Position numbers and translations under genes: made by a program. Of a DNA stretch of 9,980 nt, positions 1 to 5,346 are shown piece by piece. The number at the start of each line of letters is the position of its first letter. The stretch's first letter is position 1. The notes beneath the pieces were generated by a model, which worked only from the letters and a program-made list of their open reading frames with translations, was not told the origin of the DNA and made no database searches. Source of the DNA: Lutispora sp. (GTDB lineage: Bacteria; Bacillota; Clostridia; Lutisporales; Lutisporaceae); assembly GCA_030834765.1 (NCBI GenBank), contig JAUQXG010000481.1, positions 1 to 9,980 on the forward strand. Direction: 5' to 3'.

Positions 1-142
1 AATAGCAAAGACAAAGGATTTCATCGGAGCAGCAGGATCAATAACCTTAGACGAGAATGGAGATGCTGTGAAAGATGCTATTATCAAAATAGTTAAAGAT
101 GGAAAGTTTACTTATCTTGATACCATTAAACCAGTAAAATAA
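1..142 (+). CDS. livK: C-terminal end of a branched-chain amino acid ABC transporter substrate-binding protein (partial)
   Basis: This is the last 46 codons of a gene that begins before the window. It is read in the frame whose first full codon is at base 2 and ends at TAA 140-142. The peptide contains GSITLDENGDAVKDAIIKIV followed by KDGKFTYLDTIKPVK. This matches the usual C-terminus of LivK/LivJ-type type I periplasmic binding proteins, in which a 'G-x-I-T-F-D-x-x-G-D' strand-turn is followed by 'x-V-K-D-G-K-F'. In Gram-positive bacteria such proteins are lipoproteins outside the membrane that bring the ligand to the permease; the lipobox would lie upstream and is not visible. Directly downstream are livH, livM, livG and livF, which supports the assignment. 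The ligand (leucine/isoleucine/valine, another amino acid, or an amide or urea) cannot be read from this fragment. Confidence 0.85.
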   Translation, partial: IAKTKDFIGAAGSITLDENGDAVKDAIIKIVKDGKFTYLDTIKPVK

Positions 143-146
143 TCAA

Positions 147-182
147 TTAGCAAAGCTTCCTTTAATTAGGAAGCTTTGCTAA
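147..182 (+). promoter_or_regulatory. Intercistronic stem-loop between the binding-protein gene and livH
   Basis: Bases 149-160 (AGCAAAGCTTCC) pair perfectly with 169-180 (GGAAGCTTTGCT) around the 8-nt loop TTTAATTA. Two further T-A pairs (147-148 with 181-182) give a 14-bp stem. It starts 4 nt after the binding-protein stop codon. The bases after the stem (ACAATCATAAAACGG) are not a U-tract, so it is not a canonical rho-independent terminator. In ABC operons such hairpins often protect the upstream binding-protein mRNA from 3' exonucleases or reduce downstream expression, which would yield more binding protein than permease. The hairpin is seen directly; the role is inferred. Confidence 0.75.
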
Positions 183-196
183 ACAATCATAAAACG

Positions 197-204
197 GGTG
201 GTGA
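197..204 (+). promoter_or_regulatory. Ribosome binding site that fixes the livH start
   Basis: GGTGGTGA differs by one base from the ideal GGAGGTGA. Its core lies about 7 nt before ATG 209. The upstream in-frame TTG at 176 lies inside the 3' arm of the hairpin and has no such site, so 209 is preferred. Confidence 0.8.
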
Positions 205-208
205 ATTT

Positions 209-1102
209 ATGACATTAGATGTTTTTTTACAACATATAACAAATGGTATTTCTTTAGGAAGTCTATATGCACTTATAGCAATTGGATACACAATGGTATA
301 TGGAATACTAAGACTTATAAACTTTGCTCATGGAGATATATTTATGATGGCAACTTATTTTGCATTCTATGGTGTTGTAATTTTTAGTTTGCCTTGGTAT
401 TTTGTCTTTGTATTTGCAATTATTCTAACTGGTATTTTAGGAATAATAGTTGAAAAGACAGCTTATAAGACCTTAAGAGATGCTCCCAAAATTTCAATTC
501 TTATTTCAGCAATAGGTGCTTCTTATTTATTAGAAAATCTTGCTGTCGTTATATTTGGCGGCAGGCCTAAAGCATTTCCTACTCCTGATCTATTTAATAA
601 AGTAGTACAAGTTGGAAATATATCAGTTCAAAGACTGACTTTTATAATACCTGTAGTAACCGTAGCCCTTTTATTTATGTTACTATATTTGATTAACAAA
701 ACAAAAAGCGGTATGGCGATGAGAGCTGTATCTAAAGATCATGAAACAGCAAGATTAATGGGTGTTGATGTAGATAAAACGATTTCATTTACATTCTTTA
801 TAGGTTCTATGTTAGCTGCAGTAGGAGGTATCATGTGGGCACTTAAATTTCCTCAGATTCAGCCATTAATGGGTGTAATCCCAGGGTTAAAGTGCTTTAT
901 CGCTGCAGTTATAGGTGGTATCGGAAATGTTACAGGCGCTGTTGTAGGTGGTTTTATTCTTGGTATAGGTGAGATAATGCTAGTTGCTCTACTCCCGAGT
1001 CTAACTGGTTATAGAGATGCCTTCGCCTTCATACTTTTAATAGTTATACTAATTTTTAAACCAACTGGTATTATGGGAGAAAAAATATCGGAGAAGGTGT
1101 AG
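209..1102 (+). CDS. livH: Branched-chain amino acid ABC transporter permease LivH
   Basis: This integral membrane subunit forms one half of the translocation pore of a LIV-type (HAAT family) importer, paired with LivM. The 297-aa product is the usual LivH length and has about eight hydrophobic segments. Family signatures are visible. Near the N-terminus is the stretch GSLYALIAIGYTMVYGILRL, followed by INFAHGD ending at about residue 43. The cytoplasmic coupling loop GMAMRAVSKDHETARLMGVD (about 168-187) is the LivH form of the EAA loop that contacts the ATPases. The C-terminal half is glycine-rich (AAVIGGIGNVTGAVVGG, about 242-258). The ATG at 209 is chosen over a TTG at 176 because it has a good ribosome binding site and the family start. 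Paralogous urea (UrtB) and amide permeases look alike, so the substrate is inferred only from the generic family. Confidence 0.93.
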   Translation: MTLDVFLQHITNGISLGSLYALIAIGYTMVYGILRLINFAHGDIFMMATYFAFYGVVIFSLPWYFVFVFAIILTGILGIIVEKTAYKTLRDAPKISILISAIGASYLLENLAVVIFGGRPKAFPTPDLFNKVVQVGNISVQRLTFIIPVVTVALLFMLLYLINKTKSGMAMRAVSKDHETARLMGVDVDKTISFTFFIGSMLAAVGGIMWALKFPQIQPLMGVIPGLKCFIAAVIGGIGNVTGAVVGGFILGIGEIMLVALLPSLTGYRDAFAFILLIVILIFKPTGIMGEKISEKV

Positions 1103-1105
1103 ACA

Positions 1106-2155
1106 ATGAAGAAGAGAAACTTAATTTTAACAATTATCTCGATAATTGTATTAGCAATATTCATATTTTATGCTGATAGTAATTTTGATGCATATCAAGT
1201 AAGAATATTAAATTTATGCGCCATTTATACAATACTAGGACTAAGCATGAATTTAATTAATGGTTTTACAGGACTATTTTCACTGGGACATGCTGGCTTT
1301 ATGGCAGTAGGTGCTTATACTACGGCACTGCTTACTATGTCATTAGCTGCAAAGGAACAGAATTTCTTTATGCAGCCGTTAGTGGCTCCATTAAATAGTA
1401 TAGTGTGGCCGTTTCTTCCATCACTTCTAGCTGGCGGATTGATGGCAGCATTTGTGGCATATTTAATAGGCGCTCCAGCTTTAAGGCTAAAAGGAGACTA
1501 TCTAGCAATTGCCACATTAGGCTTTGGTGAAATAATTAGAGTAATTTTTACGAATACACAAAATATTACCAATGGAGCTTTAGGCTTAAAAGGTATTCCT
1601 TCAAGCACAAACTTATGGTGGAGCTTTGGCATCGCAATCGTTACTATAATAGTATTATTATCTCTAATTAATAGTAGTTATGGCAGAGCATTTAAAGCAA
1701 TCAGAGAAGATGAAATCGCTGCAGAAAGCATGGGTATAAACCTTTTTAAACATAAATCTATTTCTTTCATGATCGGTGCTTTCTTTGCTGGAGTTGGTGG
1801 AGGATTGTTAGGAAGCCTGCTAGGAACTATTGATCCGCTCATGTTTAGATTTTTATTAACATTTAATATACTGCTAATTATCGTATTAGGGGGTATGAGT
1901 AGCGTTACAGGAACAATAATTTCTGCTTTTGTAATAACTATAGCTCAAGAGGTATTAAGATTCTTGGATGAACCTATGAATTTTGGATTTGCTGTAGTAC
2001 AAATTACAGGCTTAAGAATGGTAATTTTCTCAGCTCTATTAATGGTAGTAGTATTATTTTATAGAAATGGTTTAATGGGTTCAAGAGAATTTAGTTGGGA
2101 TAAGCTTATAAAGTTATTTAAGAGAAACCCTCTTGTTAAAGGAGGGACAAAATAA
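1106..2155 (+). CDS. livM: Branched-chain amino acid ABC transporter permease LivM
   Basis: This is the second pore subunit of the importer, 349 aa with multiple membrane segments. The first hydrophobic helix covers about residues 6-22. LivM landmarks are the GFTGLFSLGHAGFMAVGAY segment (53-71), the APALRLKGDYLAIATLGFGE segment (123-142), and the coupling loop GRAFKAIREDEIAAESMGIN (193-212). The C-terminal tail after about residue 325 is basic (KLIKLFKRNPLVKGGTK) and probably cytoplasmic. It follows livH by only 3 nt. Its site GGAGAAGGTG at 1090-1099 lies within the end of livH, which indicates translation coupled to the gene before it. The stop codon TAA shares its last A with the start of livG. 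LivM and UrtC are homologous; nothing in the sequence separates them firmly, though the generic LivM reading is the simplest. Confidence 0.93.
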   Translation: MKKRNLILTIISIIVLAIFIFYADSNFDAYQVRILNLCAIYTILGLSMNLINGFTGLFSLGHAGFMAVGAYTTALLTMSLAAKEQNFFMQPLVAPLNSIVWPFLPSLLAGGLMAAFVAYLIGAPALRLKGDYLAIATLGFGEIIRVIFTNTQNITNGALGLKGIPSSTNLWWSFGIAIVTIIVLLSLINSSYGRAFKAIREDEIAAESMGINLFKHKSISFMIGAFFAGVGGGLLGSLLGTIDPLMFRFLLTFNILLIIVLGGMSSVTGTIISAFVITIAQEVLRFLDEPMNFGFAVVQITGLRMVIFSALLMVVVLFYRNGLMGSREFSWDKLIKLFKRNPLVKGGTK

Positions 2156-2928
2156 TGAGTTTGCTTAAAGCAGATCAAATCACTATGCAATTTGGTGGAT
2201 TAACAGCGGTAAATAATTTTAATCTTGAGCTTAATAAAAATGAAATAGTAGCTCTTATTGGACCTAATGGTGCAGGCAAAACAACTGCATTTAATATGAT
2301 AACAGGTGTATATAATCCAACAAAAGGAAAAATTTATTTTGAAGGTAAAGATATAACTGGGCTTAGACCTGACCAGATTACTTCCCTAGGAATAGCAAGA
2401 ACCTTTCAAAACATCAGACTTTTTAAAGAACTGTCTGTCCTAGAAAATGTTTTAATTGCTAATCATTTAAACGTTAAATCAAATGTTTTTGAAGCAATAT
2501 TTAAGCTTCCAAGATATATGAAGGAAGAAAAGTCAATGATTAGTAAATCTATTGAGTTATTGGATAAAGTAGGTCTTGGAGACTTGAAATATGAAAAATC
2601 AAGTTCACTTCCTTATGGTAAGCAAAGGCGTTTGGAAATAGCCAGAGCATTAGCAACTAATCCAAAAATACTTTTATTAGATGAACCTGCTGCTGGAATG
2701 AATCCTAAAGAAACAGAAGACTTAACAAGCTTTATTAAAGAAATAAAAGAACAGTTTGATTTGACAATATTTATGATTGAACACCATATGCAGGTTGTTA
2801 TGGGTATTTCAAATGTAATATATGTTTTAGATTATGGAATTACTATAGCCCAAGGAAGTCCATATGATATCCAAAACAATCAGAAGGTAATAGAAGCTTA
2901 TCTGGGGGTGAGCGAAAATGATGCTTAA
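2155..2928 (+). CDS. livG: Branched-chain amino acid ABC transporter ATP-binding protein LivG
   Basis: This cytoplasmic ATPase pairs with LivF to power the LivHM pore. All nucleotide-binding elements are present in the 257-aa product: Walker A GPNGAGKT (36-43), Q-loop TFQN (Q85), a LivG-type signature LPYGKQRRLEIARA (152-165) replacing the canonical LSGGQ, Walker B KILLLDEP (D176, E177), and the switch histidine H210 in FMIEHHM. The insertion between the Q-loop and the signature (about 100-150) is typical of LivG, which is longer than LivF. The start ATG overlaps the livM stop by one base (TAATG). GGAGGGA at 2141-2147 serves as a strong ribosome binding site with 7-nt spacing. The 3' end overlaps livF by 11 nt. 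Confidence 0.95.
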   Translation: MSLLKADQITMQFGGLTAVNNFNLELNKNEIVALIGPNGAGKTTAFNMITGVYNPTKGKIYFEGKDITGLRPDQITSLGIARTFQNIRLFKELSVLENVLIANHLNVKSNVFEAIFKLPRYMKEEKSMISKSIELLDKVGLGDLKYEKSSSLPYGKQRRLEIARALATNPKILLLDEPAAGMNPKETEDLTSFIKEIKEQFDLTIFMIEHHMQVVMGISNVIYVLDYGITIAQGSPYDIQNNQKVIEAYLGVSENDA

Positions 2929-3637
2929 AATTGAAGACTTAATAGTTTCCTATGGGGGCATTGAAGCATTAAAAGGCGTTAGCATAGAAGTGGAAGAGGG
3001 TAAGATCATTACTCTAGTGGGTGCTAATGGGGCTGGGAAAAGTACAACATTAAGATCAATCGTTGGACTAGTAAAACCAAAGTCAGGAAAGATCATTTTT
3101 GAAGATAAGAACCTGCAAAATGTTAAAACCCAAGACTTAATAAAAATGGGCATTACCCTTGTACCTGAAGGAAGACGAGTTTTCCCTAATCTAAGTGTAT
3201 TGGAAAATCTAAAATTAGGTGCATTCGTTAGAAAAGATGAAGCAAATATTAAAAGCGATCTTGAATGGGTATATTCACTTTTCCCAAGATTAAAAGAAAG
3301 AACTTGGCAGCTTGCAGGTACTTTATCTGGAGGAGAGCAGCAAATGCTTGCTGTTGGAAGAGCCTTAATGTCAAGACCAAGGTTAATGATGATGGATGAA
3401 CCTTCTTTAGGTCTTGCCCCTTTAATTGTAAAAGAAATCTTTCGAATTATAAAAGAAGTGAATAAAAAAGGTGTTACTATACTTTTGATAGAGCAAAATG
3501 CAAATGCAGCTCTTCATATCGCTGATACTGGATATGTATTAGAGACAGGAAATATTGCATTAAAAGGTACAGGAAAAGAATTGCTGTCTAATGATGATGT
3601 TAAAAAAGCATATTTGGGTGATAGTGTTCATTTGTAA
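2918..3637 (+). CDS. livF: Branched-chain amino acid ABC transporter ATP-binding protein LivF
   Basis: This is the second ATPase subunit of the importer, 239 aa, of normal LivF length. Walker A is GANGAGKST (35-43), the ABC signature is LSGGEQQ (136-142) and Walker B is LMMMDEP (D160, E161). The Q-loop position reads VPEGRRVFP (82-90) and the switch-histidine position is Gln (IEQNAN, Q193). Both substitutions are standard in LivF and do not indicate inactivation. The start overlaps the end of livG by 11 nt. Two adjacent ATGs (2918 and 2921) both fit the site GGGGGTGAG at 2904-2912, so the N-terminus could be one residue shorter. The gene is the last of the transport operon and is followed by a clear terminator. 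Confidence 0.95.
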   Translation: MMLKIEDLIVSYGGIEALKGVSIEVEEGKIITLVGANGAGKSTTLRSIVGLVKPKSGKIIFEDKNLQNVKTQDLIKMGITLVPEGRRVFPNLSVLENLKLGAFVRKDEANIKSDLEWVYSLFPRLKERTWQLAGTLSGGEQQMLAVGRALMSRPRLMMMDEPSLGLAPLIVKEIFRIIKEVNKKGVTILLIEQNANAALHIADTGYVLETGNIALKGTGKELLSNDDVKKAYLGDSVHL

Positions 3638-3684
3638 TCCGCAAATAAAATAATATTAAAAATAGATAATTAAATAAATTATAG

Positions 3685-3725
3685 AGTGAGTGATAGTTGG
3701 ACTACTGTCACTCACTTTCATTTTA
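3685..3725 (+). terminator. Rho-independent terminator after livF
   Basis: Bases 3685-3697 (AGTGAGTGATAGT) pair with 3704-3716 (ACTGTCACTCACT) in a 13-bp stem with a single G-T wobble. The loop is the 6-nt TGGACT, and a T-rich tail TTCATTTT follows. It lies 47 nt past the livF stop codon and separates the transport operon from miaB. The tail is T-rich only on the plus-strand side, so it appears to work in the direction of the liv genes. Confidence 0.9.
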
Positions 3726-3804
3726 ATATCTACTTAGAATGTTTCATTTAATGATTTCCTTGATTTTGTTACTTTTATCTTTTATATAGAAATCCCTTAC
3801 TACT

Positions 3805-3832
3805 TTGAATACTTTATAATTTCTGCTATAAT
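3805..3832 (+). promoter_or_regulatory. Sigma-A-type promoter for the miaB-mutS-mutL-miaA operon
   Basis: A -35 box TTGAAT (3805-3810, four of six consensus bases) is followed by a 16-nt spacer and a perfect -10 box TATAAT (3827-3832). It is preceded by TGC, forming an extended TGnTATAAT element. Transcription would begin near 3839, giving a leader of about 58 nt before the miaB ATG. The box lies after the liv terminator and before a unidirectional gene block, as expected for an operon promoter. No operator or riboswitch-like structure is evident in the leader. Confidence 0.72.
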
Positions 3833-3896
3833 TGATAATAGTATATTTATATTTTCTAATGAAGATATTTGCTATTAATTTACAAAGGGTGATAAT

Positions 3897-5333
3897 ATGA
3901 CGAAAAGAAAAGAGATAATAATTCCTGAAAAGGATTATGAAAATCAAAAAGTTATCATAGCTTCAATTCGTGATAACAATAATATAGAATTACAAAAAAA
4001 CGGACTACAGAAGAAAATGCATATTATTACGTATGGTTGTCAGCAGAATACTTCTGACTCTGAAAAGCTAAAAGGCATGCTCTATGAAATGGGTTATGTT
4101 GATACAAAGGTGAAGAGTGAAGCTGATATAATATTAATGAATACATGTTGCGTAAGGGAAAATGCTGAATTAAAGATCTTCGGTAATTTAGGGGCTCTTA
4201 AAAAATTAAAAACAGAAAATCCAAATTTGATTATCGGCATTTGCGGATGCATGATGCAGCAAGAGCATATCGTCAAAGAAATCAAACAAAAATACAGATT
4301 TGTAGATATGGTTTTCGGAACACACAATTTGCATAAGCTTCCTCAGCTTATACAAATGGCTACTCATGAAAAATATACTTTAATTGATATTATGAATTCT
4401 GATGGACTTATTATAGAGGATATTCCAACAAAAAGAGAAGATAAATACAGAGCTTGGGTTACCATCATGTATGGATGTAATAATTTTTGCTCTTATTGTA
4501 TCGTTCCCTATGTTCGTGGTAGAGAGAGAAGCAGAAATCCCCAGGATGTAATAACAGAAATTTCAGACTTAGCAAAAGAAGGCTGTAAAGAGGTTACTTT
4601 GCTAGGACAAAATGTTAACTCTTATGGCATAGATTTAAATCAAAATGTGGACTTTGCTGATTTAATTAAAATGGCAAATAATATTGAAGGCATTGAAAGA
4701 ATACGATTTATGACTTCTCATCCAAAAGATATTTCTGATAAGCTTATTCATACAATTAAAGATTGCAAAAAAGTTTGCGAACAAATGCATCTGCCTTTTC
4801 AATCTGGAAGCAATAAAATATTACATGCTATGAATAGAAAATACACAAGAGAAGAATATCTGGAAAAGATAAAGAAAGTTAAGAATGCTATCCCAGGTAT
4901 TGCCTTAAGCACAGATATTATAGTGGGTTTTCCTGGAGAAAATGAAGAAGATTTTAATGATACTTTAGATTTGGTAAAAGAAGTGGAGTTTGATCAAGCA
5001 TTTACCTTTATATACTCTAAACGAAAAGGAACCCCAGCCGAAAAAATGGATAATCAAGTTGATGATGATATAAAGCATAAAAATTTTGAAAAGCTTCTTG
5101 AAGTGCAAGGACATATCTCAAGAGAAATTAATGAATCCTATTTAAATAAAATAGTTGATGTATTAGTAGAAGGATTAAGTAAAAGTGATAAAAATAGAAT
5201 GACTGGGAGAACAAGAACCGGTAAAGTTGTTAATTTTAATCCAGGTATAAATGAAATAAAGATTGGCGACTTAGTCAATGTAAAAATAACCGAAGTGTTC
5301 TCATGGTTTTTAAATGGTGAAATCGAGATATAA
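3897..5333 (+). CDS. miaB: tRNA-2-methylthio-N6-dimethylallyladenosine synthase MiaB
   Basis: MiaB is a radical-SAM methylthiotransferase that converts i6A37 to ms2i6A37 in tRNAs reading UNN codons. The 478-aa product has the expected order of domains. A polar N-terminal extension (1-40) is common in Firmicute MiaB. The MTTase/UPF0004 domain carries the auxiliary [4Fe-4S] cysteines C48 (YGCQQN), C84 (NTCCVRE) and C118 (GCMMQ). The radical-SAM core has the CxxxCxxC site C194, C198 and C201 (GCNNFCSYCIVPYVRGRERS). A C-terminal TRAM RNA-binding domain covers about 412-478. Extra cysteines C85 and C116 sit beside cluster ligands. ATG 3897 follows AAAGGGTGAT (3884-3893). An internal ATG at codon 41 would cut the extension and lacks a comparable site. 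Downstream miaA supplies its i6A substrate. The related MtaB and RimO are less likely because of the RGRERS segment and the context. Confidence 0.95.
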   Translation: MTKRKEIIIPEKDYENQKVIIASIRDNNNIELQKNGLQKKMHIITYGCQQNTSDSEKLKGMLYEMGYVDTKVKSEADIILMNTCCVRENAELKIFGNLGALKKLKTENPNLIIGICGCMMQQEHIVKEIKQKYRFVDMVFGTHNLHKLPQLIQMATHEKYTLIDIMNSDGLIIEDIPTKREDKYRAWVTIMYGCNNFCSYCIVPYVRGRERSRNPQDVITEISDLAKEGCKEVTLLGQNVNSYGIDLNQNVDFADLIKMANNIEGIERIRFMTSHPKDISDKLIHTIKDCKKVCEQMHLPFQSGSNKILHAMNRKYTREEYLEKIKKVKNAIPGIALSTDIIVGFPGENEEDFNDTLDLVKEVEFDQAFTFIYSKRKGTPAEKMDNQVDDDIKHKNFEKLLEVQGHISREINESYLNKIVDVLVEGLSKSDKNRMTGRTRTGKVVNFNPGINEIKIGDLVNVKITEVFSWFLNGEIEI

Positions 5334-5334
5334 T

Positions 5335-5342
5335 GGGGTGAG
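5335..5342 (+). promoter_or_regulatory. Ribosome binding site that supports a TTG start for mutS
   Basis: GGGGTGAG lies just after the miaB stop codon (5331-5333), with 4 nt (TAAT) between it and TTG 5347. No comparable site precedes the in-frame ATG 5314 inside miaB. ATG 5365 would be too far downstream of it and would remove conserved residues next to the family motif. Confidence 0.75.
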
Positions 5343-5346
5343 TAAT

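Noticed and set aside
3000..3500. LivF has Glu in place of the Q-loop Gln and Gln in place of the switch His, suggesting a degenerate ATPase
   Set aside because: VPEGR and IEQNAN are the normal LivF family forms, so this is not unusual.
3666..3682. Small palindrome ATAATT-AAATA-AATTAT just before the terminator
   Set aside because: It has only six A-T pairs in an AT-rich stretch and can be expected by chance.
3753..3794. Possible GATTTC/GAAATC pairing in the gap upstream of miaB, considered as part of a riboswitch or small RNA
   Set aside because: There are only 6 base pairs across a 30-nt loop, and it lies upstream of the predicted transcription start. No conserved riboswitch core or T-box sequence is visible.
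3744..3947. Minus-strand open frame of 67 codons crossing the miaB promoter region
   Set aside because: Its composition is low-complexity I/F/K/Y/N, as expected from AT-rich non-coding DNA. It covers the promoter and miaB start, and shows no recognisable family motif.
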